From Dipylidium caninum (Eukaryota > Platyhelminthes > Cestoda > Cyclophyllidea > Dipylidiidae), in assembly GCA_017562135.1 (NCBI GenBank), contig QEYB01000841.1, positions 744,001-808,000 on the forward strand: DNA of 64,000 nucleotides. Reading direction: 5' to 3'. The notes beneath the pieces are model-generated. The model had not been told where the DNA came from, made no database searches, and saw only the letters and a list, made by a program, of their open reading frames with translations. Positions within the stretch are counted from its first letter, which is position 1. Each line of letters begins with the position of its first letter. Shown one piece after another: positions 25,601 through 36,406 of the stretch. The translations under genes were made by a program, and so were the position numbers.

Positions 25601-28600
25601 CACTTTGAGACGATCGAGGTGTCTGAAAAGGACTTCAACCTGCGAATGTAAGCTGAGCAGCCATTCCATCGCGGTTCATGTCGAGACTCCTCCTCCTTCC
25701 CCTCCACCACTACACCACTCCGAGTATTTTGAGGAAGGCCTCTCAATGATGGAGATGCCGATTAATAAATTACCGTAGTTCCTGGATTTGGCCAACCTCC
25801 TCAGACGCCGTTTTGACAAGGACACCGCAGCATGCCAAAGCGACTACTGAGGCCAGAGACTAAGTGTGACAGCTCGGGACTTCGCATGTTTGTTACCTGC
25901 TACACGAAACCATTATTTCGATCCCACCAACAAGGCGTAAATTTGAAAGATGTTGGAATATCGTGTAAATGTCAACAGAAACATTTACTGCTCGGAAGTG
26001 ATAGCACATAAAAGCTCATCTTCCTTCCTTTTTTGTGCATAGCAATGAAGGTAGAACGTCAACTATGACGACCAATTCTACCAACCCATCCACTCCTTTG
26101 AACACGCCGCATTGGTTAAAGAGAGAGGTATTTCAGAGCAACTTACAACAAAAAGAGAATCCGAGGATCCTACGCCCTCCGTACTCTTTTCCTGGCCCAT
26201 CGTCGAGCGGATTGACTTATTCCCCGCGGAGAGTCACAGTTTGTGTTTTGTCCCCGTCTATTTGCCTCCCCGGGAGGAGGACTTCTCGAGGATACTTGAG
26301 ACTTCGGAAGCTCTCCGAGGGAAGGGGCTTTTTAACATTCAAAGAGTTCTTTCAAAGGCGAATAGGCAAAGCTCATTCACCTCAATAAAATCTTTCATGC
26401 TCTTATTGTGGACAAATCGTGTTCCGGTACTAGGACTGCCTGAACAATCACTCTGCAAAAAAATCATTTAACTTGGCCAAAAAACACTAATAATCGCAGA
26501 TGAGATGGGCCTCAGCATTAAAGACGAAGCCTTCGACTTTCCAAGAAAGAAAGGCAAACTTCAAGAAGACTGTCGAAAGTGTAGACGGTGGTGAAAACAG
26601 AGGGGGGGGGGTGGGTTTGTGTCACATTTCACACAAAAAAACCAACATGACAAATTCCGCCCTGTTGGGGCACTTCCGGACTTGGGAGACATGAGCTTTA
26701 GTGCATAAATGCTCTCATCCTTTCCCTTAGTTAACAATTGTAATGGTAATAAGGCGAGGGCGTAAGAAGCCTGCTATTCTCTCGTAGATCAAGCGAATTC
26801 CTGTTTTAGTGAATGGCTCCAACACTGTTCGGGCCGCGGAGTTTTGCGCAAACGGAAGATTTGCCATTCTCCTTCAGTGTATCAAAAGAACGGCATTGTC
26901 CCGTCCCGTGATGTTTGCATGATTTAAGAGAGAAATTCTCCTCCTCTTGTGTTTATACCGCAGAAATGACAAATTTCGGAAGGCGTTTAATCATTGGAAT
27001 GGTGGGGAGCCTTCTGTGAGCCCTCGGCGAGCACCTTCAGCTTTGGTCACAATTCGTTTAATGGTCTTAGACAATTCTCCTCCCTCACATAGATTCTTAC
27101 GGCGGATTCCAAGGCATAATCGCACAATAAGCAGTTGAACGGCCTGATCCCGTCTGTCTGAGTCCATTATCCCTGCCCTCTTCCATCTCCTCCATTTCCG
27201 TTTGCCCCGCGGCAATATTTGTCTCTCCTCTTTGCAAATTTTCCCGCGAAAAATCCCGATTGTCCTGACTGCCTCGAGGAGGGACGTAAGTGGGGAGGCG
27301 AGAGAAAGGGGAGCGATGTAATGATGAAGTAAAATTTTGTTACACTCCCTTCCAGTCCACTCATCCGGTGCAGACGTCATCAATCAAATTTGATGGGGCC
27401 TGTTGGTCATGCGGGCAGGGGACTCGGGAGGTGCTAAAGCCGAGGCGTGACGATTCATGGCTGCGGGGGCAGGGGGGGCCTCCGAATCTCTCTCTGTCTC
27501 CCTCTCTTGCCTTGTGTTTATCCACTTTTCATGTCCCCCTCAAGATAATCTGTGGAGGCGAGTGTCGTGACTCCCACTTCCTATAAACGCCATGAAGCTA
27601 CTTCCTAGACAGTCAGGGGCGAAGTTAGTGCAGACGGGAATGCCGAAAGCAATGAATTGCTGTCTCACAGGCTCTCCAAATCAACTCATGCTCTCCTCAT
27701 GTGTCGGATCTTAGCAGTTTTACGAGCATTTCTACTTTAGAGGCGTGACGAAGTAACAATTTCCTTATCTTCTCATTGTTTTATTTGGAGACTGAACTGC
27801 GGGAGATTTAGACTCCCTCATAAGCTACGTTTCATTCACCTCAGAGGAGGCACAGGCCAGAGAAGAGGCTAGTCAATTAGAGCGGAGGCATCTGCCCGTC
27901 TCTCTCGTGCCCACGTCAAATAGCGCGATGACAAGTAGTGGAGAGGTGCCTCTCACAGAAGGCAGTCTACGGACCCGGTTGCGGGACGAGGAGGTGTGAT
28001 GGGTCCCCCGTGCCCGGCGTAAGCTCTGTTCCCACCATCATTGCAAAATATCCCACTCTCACACGGGCTCATAGTCTATAGTTGGGCTCTGATTTATGAA
28101 ATCCCCAGCCACCGGATTATTTATGCCCTCCCCCCCCCCTCCCCGTAGCCCAGCCGTGGCACTGTGGAAGTCCGCCTCGGCGTAGATTAGTTTGTGGACG
28201 CTCAGTATAAACACCCGCCCCGATCTTATGGCCAAACTAAAAACCTATTAAAATAGCAATTCCCCTTCTCCCCCTTCTCCGGTTTGGCGTCAACTGTAAA
28301 CTCCACCCAGCATCCTTTTGTGGACTGCTTGAACTGCCCGGCCATCCAACAATGGAGTTGGCGGATTTTTCCATACATGAACTCGTGTATTTGAGACCCC
28401 AGATGGTTGTGCCTGTGTTTGCCCACCCCAGACTGATGGACCGTGTCGTGAAGGCGGAGCATCCGGCATGCATGTCGCCTTTATGCGGCGGAGGCTGACC
28501 CTAACACAGAGAAGACTAATTGCATCTGTGCTTCCACCGTTCCTCTTTTCTGCCTCGAGGATTTCTATCTCACCTTTCCTCCTCCATCTTGTGTCTAAAT

Positions 28601-31600
28601 CATTTTTGCGAAGTCACTGCCTTCGATACCGCTTTTCTTAATTTCCTACCACCTTCGTGTTCACTTTTGTTTCTGATTTTCATCTTACCAACCATTCGAA
28701 GCACACATCTTCATTGCCTACGATGTTGTAAGATACAAAATCCCAAAAACGAAATCACAACATCGTCAGTTTAATAGACGAAAAAGGCCACCATTGCAGT
28801 CAACATGTTTAAAAATTTGCTAAATAAAGCTACCGTTGAAATTGCTTCATGCAGATTGAGAAGTTTGGGCAGAGGAAGATATTTTAGGGGACTGAGGTAC
28901 CAAAACGAACCCGGATGGGTGTATTAAGCGACGCAGAATCTTTGTTCATCCCCTCACCCGGGCACAGCCCGTGTACTCCTCTTCCATGGCCCCAACCTTG
29001 ACTTTCCTTCCTCTTCACGTGTATCCATGCTGTTCACTTGGATTTTTGGTGAAGTTCTCGCATTATTCGCCAATTCTATCACGGACTTAAATTAGGTTCT
29101 CTCACTTATACGGTGAAGCAGTTAGGAGATTTTCAATCTTCTGTTTTTTTTACCTCGACACGAGTCCTTTCGCTTTCTGAGGTGTCCATCCATGCGTGTA
29201 AAAGTTAGCTGCATATTCGTATATCTCATAATCTTTGGGACGGAGCGCGGCGGACTACTCATCTTAGTGTTTTATTCCACAAACACTTTGTCTAAGAAAC
29301 TACTCCCGATGAGGGTAATCGCAGCTTACAGGGGCCGAGTCTCTCGAGTTTGGGAGAGCAGAGGGCTTCAACAGAGGAAGGAGCCCACTTCAAAGCGCTC
29401 AGTAAATGGGTCAACTCACTTCTAAGAATTAAAGTACGCCGATGAGAGCGTTGACCACTCGGCCCATGGATTAAAAATTTGGTCGTGCCAGCATCTCCCA
29501 CCATTCACGAAAAGGGGACAAGGGAAAGTCCAGAGGAAATAATGCAACAGGCTACTCGCCCCCATAAAATGTAACCCAATTTTTGATGGGATCTGACTAA
29601 AGCTGCTGTTTGTTGTGAACGATGGTGTTTTCATCAGAATTGTCTCATTCATCGTATAATACTCGCCAAAAAACAAAAAAAACAACAACAACGATGACAT
29701 ATGCGTTGTGTGCCGTGTGTTGGTATTTTAAAATCTCCGTGTATTTTACCTTTTTTGGTGTTTCTATCGCTGATGGTTGGAAGAATACCGTGTTAAGCCA
29801 TGAACAGGCGCTGCCCCATTCAATGATTCATGAGATCCCACTGTAAATAGGTCGTTGTTCCGCTGGCTTCTAGTTTGTCTGGAGGGCGCTTTTGTCCACG
29901 TACAGAAGTCGAGAGCCCGCGTTGTCAGCCCTGTGGACTACCCAGTCACACGCCTTAATGTACTTTAATGCGAACTTTTGACATTTGGACTCGTCCCGGT
30001 ACTCCGCAATGACGTCCAGCCCAGAGAAGATGAATTTTCCTCCCATTTGCCGGTGATTTCAATCCCATTGTCTTTCCTCTTCATCCAGTTTTCAATCCGA
30101 CAGCCACATTTGTGTGTGTTAATGGAATTTAAGGAGGTTAGTCTCCAAAATTTCCCCAATCGGACGAGGTAGTCGGTTTTCAGATGGACCTGTGCTGTTA
30201 GTTCCGCTCGAGGTGGTGCAACTGTTGGGGTTGACAAACGAAAACTCCCCCAGTGGGTGGGTGGGTGTGGCCGACACGTGGCGTTCGACCAACCCTCGGA
30301 GAAACAACTGAGCCCATTTCGTTGCACCTACGCGCTGATGACGCAAGCCCTCGGACGAACTGAACCTGCGACATTATAAATAAATAAATGATGTTGTGAA
30401 TGGATGCGCGACGTAATCCAACTGGCCGGCCGGATAAATACAGCGAGAATAAACGACAAAGTTATCAGTCCAGGCAAATGTTGGATTATTCGGTTTAATA
30501 ATAAGTTGAAGTGAGAATGTTACTCACCAAGTTTACAGGGAAGGTGGTACGGTGACGCAGTTTCCCCGACACGAGAACCCAATCACTCCGAAAAACCGCC
30601 TTGCAGACTGGTTTTGTCAGGTTGACAACTGACATGGGAACGGTGGAGGTGTGTGATACGTTGCCAACCGCCTGACGGAGTGAACACCTGCTTAGGGGGG
30701 GGGGGGAGGGGAGAAGACTGAAGCCGCCATCATTGGAACTCAGGCATGAAGTGGTGGTGCCTCCACGTCTGGACCTCGTCCAAGTGTCATGGCAACCATG
30801 CGTGGATGGTGTGTGCGCGTGCAGTGGGACGGGGACAATGTGCTTAGCCTGGGATGGTTTGGTTTGGCTATTGTGGTGATATTTTATGAGCATATTCATT
30901 AATCAGTCTGCAGTGCAGGTGTGAATTAGTCATTTACACAAACACACACTTTCGTTCACGTAAACACGCACACGCACGTACACCGGGGACTCCCGCCCCC
31001 TTGCCTCCGTCTCCTAACGCTTCATTTCTGTGTCTTTCCTTTGCCCGCCACATACACATACACCCCTTGAACGCTCTAACGGGATTAGAGGCAGATCCGG
31101 GCGAGGGGATTCTTCGCTATGACCAAAAATTTGGTGATTTGTGCGTTTGTCTTCGCGTCTGTCGCCTCTCGAATACCCTCCAAAGAGGGCCCTCCGCCCC
31201 CTTCCCCCTGTCCCCCGGGTGACAAATTAGGTTTGGGCTCAAGCACTACTGAATTTCTATTGGATCCTCCTAGGCAAATATAAATCCTTCGCATTGACCA
31301 CTCAATTGCCACTTCTACTTCCTTGCCTCCTGTATACATTTGAGTGGATTAGTCTTAAAAGTGCTTGAGACCCTTAATTTTACTTGACAAACTGGTATAA
31401 GTTCATAGAGAGGGAATCAGCTCTCTAATTTTTTATAAGAATTTGACCAGAAGCTGTCCCGCCTTGGCAAAAGACAGTACCTTTTTCCCCCTGTTTCGGA
31501 ACTCAGCTAGAATTCACATTCACATCGAGGTGAAAGAAGGGCGATTAAAAGGTATCCAACACCGGAAATTGCCATTTTACTGCCAATATTACTGCAAGAA

Positions 31601-32354
31601 GTGTGGTGCATACATTTTCCCTGTTTCATTTCCGTATTCCACATGTCACCCTCGTCATGCTGACGTGTTTTCCAACCTAGCATATTCAAATCACCGTAGT
31701 TGTGCAGGAAATAGTTGTAGTAGTGCTTGGACAAGAGACACAAAGCCTCCACCGGGACAATTTTTCACCCAAATCTTGAACCCGAGTCGCCATTGTCGCA
31801 AATTTTGTACAAAAAAGAGAAATCGACGTTCACGTTGCATTGAGTGGAAGGTGAATTCCCCCTTGATTGTGTACTTGTGTGTTCACTAACCGGGATTTGT
31901 GTTGTTTTTCCCCTCCTGTTGGGCAGAAAACTATATTTGTCACTGTCTCAGTCACTTTCCCCTGATAACCACCAGAAACGCCATGAAGTAATTAGAGTTA
32001 AATCCCTCAACTTCGTTATAACAATTCTTAGCTTGTTGATTATTTCCACGCTCCCTGAAGTTGTCGAAAAGCGTGGACTTCTGCAATTACTGAACAGAAT
32101 TGGCGGTCCTCAAGAGGACGCAGTGTGAGGAAGCACATTTAAACCAAAATCGGCAGCTTGTGGACTAATCAGAGGTGCTGAAGTCATCCAACATTGTAAT
32201 ACAACATACACAACCATTCCATTGCGTGCTGAATGCTTTCAAGTCTCCCGGAAGCATACTTGTGCATTCTCCCCTCCAACGAATAAGAAATCTATCAGGA
32301 CGGTTCCAACGTTAGACAAAGTATTTTTCGAAACCTTTCGATACAACTTACACA
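13646..32354. other. Long intronic stretch (18.7 kb) with no supported gene
   Basis: I found no gene or transposon that I can support. Long-looking frames (15754-16320 plus, 31443-31889 plus, 14526-14930 minus, 30495-30899 minus) have no domain-like pattern or credible splice context. Visible structure is limited to simple repeats: a CT tract at 15451-15465, GAATGAATG near 14655 and CCCACCCACC near 18300. There are also long G or C homopolymers near 15791, 17195, 26602, 28130 and 30697. Confidence 0.55.
15451..15465 (+). repeat. (CT)n microsatellite
   Basis: An uninterrupted CT dinucleotide run of about seven units. Confidence 0.8.
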
Positions 32355-32660
32355 ATGCCCAAGTCTAAACAGCCACGTATGATCCTACTGAGGGCGGTTC
32401 TTGAGAGTGGGATCACTTGTTAACGGTTGATTTGGGCAAGAAAGCCCTCGAACAACAAGGTGCTGGACATTATTGCACAAAATTCGAACATATCCAGGCA
32501 ACACGGGTGTATAACGGAAGGGGCAGTGGGATCCACAGTCTACTATGTTTGGCGGTAAATGGCAGAATTTGTGCTTAACTAAGGGAAAGCGAGTTCACCA
32601 TTCTGTAGTAAATACGTGGTTTGGGGTTGCATTTCGTCTGGGGGGGATTCAGTGAGGAGA
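32355..32660 (+). pseudogene. Possible Tc1-like transposase remnant
   Basis: A frame beginning MPKSKQPRMILLRAVLESG and stopping after 22 codons resembles the N-terminus of Tc1-type transposases. About 260 bp further on, VVWGCISSGG (near 32616) matches the well-known VMVWGCFS block of the same family. Stops lie between the two. No inverted terminal repeats were found, and the remnant runs straight into the tandem repeat at 32671. The family call rests on two short motifs only. Confidence 0.45.
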
Positions 32661-32670
32661 GCGCATTTCA

Positions 32671-33253
32671 ACAGGCGGTCGGGAAGTTTTACAGTTCTTC
32701 TCATCAACGTATTCAAGGTATTCAAACCTTTGTGTGGTAGATCGAGTTGTAGGTGGCAAAAATCACGATTAAATCTATTAATACCGATTTATTTAAATAA
32801 ATTAGGCATTTTTTGTCAAGAGAATCACAAGCTCTCGCTTGATGCTCGACAGGATGTTCTCGGGTTGCTAAGACTCCATTATTGAAACTCATTTTTCTTC
32901 AACTCCCTTTGACGCTTCAAAACAAGTGTCATGATAGTTGACTCCACCAACTCGTGGTCCACTGCAGTGACTGTAGTTTTCCGCGTCGGAGTACAGTCAT
33001 TTTCTCCATGATGATTAGGCCAAATAAATACATATTTTGGTGGTATTTACGAAGCGGTTATTTGTAGAGCAGATCATCCCTCCGCTTGTTAGAAGCCCGT
33101 TTTAAGCATTAACTCAAAACTCCCACCGCCCCGCCTTGACTGTGGACGTTGCGTTCGCGTGAACATGTTAAAACGAACCCAAATTTATAGAATTAGCGCA
33201 AATTGTGCCTTTTCTTTCCTACTGAGCAAAAGAGCACACATAAATACAGACGT
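32671..33253 (+). repeat. Tandem repeat unit 1 (583 bp), downstream of LRR gene
   Basis: This unit starts ACAGGCGGTCGGGAAGTTTT and ends ACATAAATACAGACGT, and is followed directly by unit 2, which starts ACAGGCGGTCAGGAAGTTTT. The two share many words in the same order, for example GGTTATTTGTAGAGCA, GCATTAACTCAAAACTCCC and GTGAACATGTTA. They are an old tandem duplication. The unit has no recognisable coding content. Confidence 0.85.
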
Positions 33254-33936
33254 ACAGGCGGTCAGGAAGTTTTGCGGTTTTACCCATTAACGGAATGCAC
33301 GAGCACAGTTTGCTCACACCTATTTAAGGTTTTCAAGCTTTTGCCTGGTAGACCAACTTGTAAGAGGATAAAAATTATAAGTAACTCTGTCAATACCCAC
33401 TTATTTGAATAAATGTCATTTAAGAGGGAGAAATTTTTACTTGATGCGAGAGAGGATGTTCTCGTATTGCCAACACCCCATTATCGAGACGCATTTTCCT
33501 CCCCAACCAACAGTGGCGCCCCAATATACGTGGCATAATATTTTGGATTCACAAACTCGTGGATCCACGTCCAGGTACACAATCGTGTTACTTTACAGGG
33601 GTTACTTCTCTCCTGACCATTAGAAGAGCAAACATGGCATTTCTTTATACAAAACATTTCGATGGACAAAAGGCAACTGTAATGACGTCGAAGTCCGAGA
33701 ATAACTAATCAAAGGTTATTTGTAGAGCAAGTCACCCCCTCCACCTCCGCTTTTTAGAAGCCCACTTTAGGCATTAACTCAAAACTCCCAGTGACCCCAC
33801 CGCCCCCCTTGACTGCGGATGTTGCGTCTGTGTGAACATGTTAGAACGAGTCCAAAGTCGCCGAATGAGCCCATGAGTAAGCGCAAATTGTCTTTTCTTT
33901 CCTATTAAGCAAAAAAGTGCACATACATACAGACGT
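33254..33936 (+). repeat. Tandem repeat unit 2 (about 683 bp), downstream of LRR gene
   Basis: This is the second copy of the preceding unit, somewhat longer because of an insertion in its middle. It ends at ACATACATACAGACGT, about 100 bp beyond the stop codon of the minus-strand LRR gene, so it probably contributes to that gene's 3' untranslated region or downstream flank. Confidence 0.85.
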
Positions 33937-33940
33937 GCAT

Positions 33941-33966
33941 AAATATATATATGTATATGTATATAC
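33941..33966. repeat. TA/TATG-rich simple repeat
   Basis: An alternating AT and TGTATA tract sits between repeat unit 2 and the LRR gene's stop codon. Confidence 0.8.
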
Positions 33967-34032
33967 AAAAGTACGAATTGCTAGGAGGCATAAAAGTCCT
34001 ATTTACACGAGGAAGTAGACGAGAAAGGGTCC

Positions 34033-36221
34033 CTAAAAGACGCCCAGAGCGGTCATGAGGGAGGAGGAGGCGTTGTCGGAGACAATGCCCGACTCATGGA
34101 GGGGCGACACGCTACTCGGCGGTGGAGGTGGCGATTTCTCGTGGTCGATAGCCGACGTGGTCATGACAAGGTGCAGACCCGGCGGGGATTTTTGTCGGTG
34201 TTGATGTTGTTGTGCCTGTTGGACCGAGGAGGTGGAACTGGAGAATCGAGGTGAGCTGCCCAGATTACTGGGCGATGATTGACCCGATTGAAGGTGATGT
34301 GGTGACTCCACGTTGGTTGCGTAACCACTGAAGAGACGTGGAATCACACTGGAAGCTGTTGCTACCTGGCGCAAGCGTTCTTCCATGGTTTGAAGGTTGT
34401 GTGGATAGGGTGGAGGCGCTAATTGTTGACTTAAGTTAAAAGACGTTCACTTGTAGACATCTTTTCCGCAACCACGGGGAGTTGTTCGCCAAATGTGTTG
34501 TTGCCAATCTCAAAACTGTTATAGGAGAAGGCGTTCTGTTGGGAATTCGACGAATAGTGGGGTTTTCCCGCCTCTGAAAGTGGCGGACTGGTAATAGCTC
34601 TTTCTGGCGGGGCATTTTTACTCCTTCTTCGACGTCGTTTTCGGCAAGTTTGGCAAGAAAGAATAGTTGCCGAGGTTACAATTAGAGTTAACAATGCACA
34701 GACGACAATTATAATGAGTGATACTTTATTTTGTGTGAGAAATCCTCCAAATCCACCTTCCACACTTTCGTTTGACATTGTACCAGCCTCAACATCACTT
34801 GTTGATCGTTTGGGCGATAGATGATTAGGCAGAGGAAGACGCGGACATGTGAGGTCAATGAAGGGGGCTATTGTGGTGTCCGAAATGCCCGTTTGTCGAC
34901 TGTAAGCAGCCCGTAGACGGACTTTATTAATACCCACAATGTTCTCATCGTTCGGAATACGAACAACCGTCTTTTTAGGTAACACTTCGCCCTCTAGTCG
35001 GTGACGGTGAAGAATAGCGACCGTTTCTCTTATACCGTCGTCATCTAGGGGCGAAAATTCGTCGAATGCACTGGGAATGATCACTAGGAGAGGATTTTCG
35101 AGGAGATTAAGTTCTCTCAGGTTTCTGATTCCACGAAAGGCCTGGTCTGAAATCACAGTCAGAAGGTTACCACTCAAGTCCAAGGATTTCAACTGAAGAA
35201 AGTTGGAAAAGGCGCCCTCCGGCAGACAAGCGATTCGATTGTTAGAAAGATTCAAATGTTGAAATCGTTTGCCCCTTTGAGCCAACACCATGCGTTTGAA
35301 TGCGACGTGCGGCACATCGGTCAACTGATTACCTGATAAGTCCAGTTCCTGCAAATTGCGCAGTTCCACGAGGCTCTCCGCACTTATACGAGAAATTCCG
35401 AGGTTAGAGATTTCCAAGTGTCTAAGTGTCTGTAATCCGTAAAGCATTCCAGGTGTCAGTGCTGTTAACGCGGATGATCGAGAGGGCAGGCCGGAGATGT
35501 GGAGCTTTCTCAATTTCGTCAGAAGCTGAAATGACCCGCCTATTATCACACTGATAGGATTTCGGCGCAGATCCAATTCTTCCAGTAATTCTAACCCAAC
35601 GAACATTTCGGAATTGAGTTCAGAAATGTAATTTCCGGCCAGATTTAGACTTCTAACACTCTTTAGCGATTGGAAACAACCAGACCGAAGGTTTTTTAAT
35701 TTATTATTGCTCAGATCAACTTCGTCTAGCTTGCTGCCCTGATTTGCAAATCCACTGAACTCGGAACCAGTCAAGGATGACAGTGCATTGTTGGACAGGT
35801 TTAACTGCCGCAAACTAGCTCTCAGTCCAGAGAACGCACTTTGGGGAAGCGCAGAGAGTGTCGAGTCACCTGTGATGTGGAGAACTTCCAGATTGGGAAG
35901 ACCGTTGAAGGCCATTCCATCCGGGGCAAGGCTAGTTTGACTGGGAGCGTGGATCCGGAAATCAATGAGATTGTGACAAGGTTTTTGATAAAAAGCGCTG
36001 TCACCCACGATTCGACTGCCGTTGATGTGAATCTGGAATATATCGCTTTGACAACAGTAGGCAAGGATGTTAGAAAGACTGTCTTCTTGAAGTGTGGGTC
36101 CTTCTACACAGAGGCAAATAGTTCCTTCAACTCTGCAAGCAGCCCTAGTTTCTTGAAAAAGTCCTATGAGAATGGGGAAAAGGTGGAGGATGAGGAAGGA
36201 AATGATAGAACTCCACGACAT
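34033..36221 (-). CDS. Leucine-rich repeat type I transmembrane receptor (718 aa, spliced)
   Basis: This gene encodes a cell-surface protein likely to bind other proteins through its ectodomain. Residues 1-28 form a signal peptide; a cysteine-rich N-cap follows (Cys29, 36, 38, 56, 57, 82). About 12 typical 24-residue leucine-rich repeats (LxxLxLSxNxLxxL) span 84-389. A linker without a clear C-terminal cap leads to one transmembrane helix at about 499-523, then CRKRRRRRSK, so the tail is cytoplasmic. The start is the first ATG giving a signal peptide, with G at -3. The unspliced frame stops at residue 596. Removing a 32-bp intron (34419-34450) in phase 1 continues the frame from residue 591 for 128 residues, starting TPPPYPHNLQT and rich in Ser, Pro and Gln. 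The gene lies antisense within the GRIN1 giant intron. Architecture resembles neuronal LRR adhesion receptors, but I cannot assign an orthologue. Confidence 0.9.
34419..34450 (-). other. 32-bp micro-intron in the LRR gene
   Basis: On the minus strand the sequence CTACAA|GTGAAC opens the candidate intron and CAACAATTAG closes it. Excision joins codon base A to CG (Thr) and enters the downstream 128-codon frame exactly. Retention gives SERLLT and a TAA stop. Introns near 30-40 bp are known from flatworm genes. The alternatives are a frameshift in the assembly or a separate, untranslated downstream frame. Confidence 0.7.
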
Positions 36222-36229
36222 TGCCTCAT
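36164..36229 (-). other. Short upstream ORF overlapping the LRR start codon
   Basis: An ATG eight bases before the main start opens a 21-codon frame in another phase that ends with TAG at 36166-36164, inside the signal-peptide coding region. Its start context is weak (C at -3) compared with the main ATG (G at -3), so it would allow leaky scanning. It matters only if transcription starts upstream of it. Confidence 0.5.
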
Positions 36230-36303
36230 TAGAATTGAGACGTAAATTCTTCTAGCATTTCAACTTGCACGTGGCTGTATGTATGTCTGATTAACATCAG
36301 CGA

Positions 36304-36406
36304 CCAATCCAAGACACTGCTCGTGCACTGATTGGTCAATCTCTGCTGCTTCGTGTTGATTGGTTGTCTCCCATCCAATTGCATCACTCTAGCGCTGTTT
36401 GATTGG
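36304..36406 (-). promoter_or_regulatory. Cluster of five CCAAT boxes upstream of the LRR gene
   Basis: CCAAT or its complement ATTGG occurs at 36304-36308, 36331-36335, 36359-36363, 36375-36379 and 36402-36406, that is 83-185 bp upstream of the start codon. Three sit in ATTGGTC/CCAATCA-type contexts close to the NF-Y consensus. Such clustering is typical of a proximal promoter; the transcription start site is not visible. Confidence 0.65.

Noticed and set aside
30495..30899. 134-codon minus-strand frame
   Set aside because: Contains a G-homopolymer translation and no domain; no supporting neighbour.
31443..31889. 148-codon frame with many cysteines
   Set aside because: The Cys spacing does not match a known zinc finger or secreted cysteine-rich family, there is no signal peptide, and frames of this length are expected by chance in 64 kb.
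35841..36245. 134-codon plus-strand frame opposite the LRR gene
   Set aside because: It is the antisense shadow of the signal peptide and first repeats of the LRR receptor.
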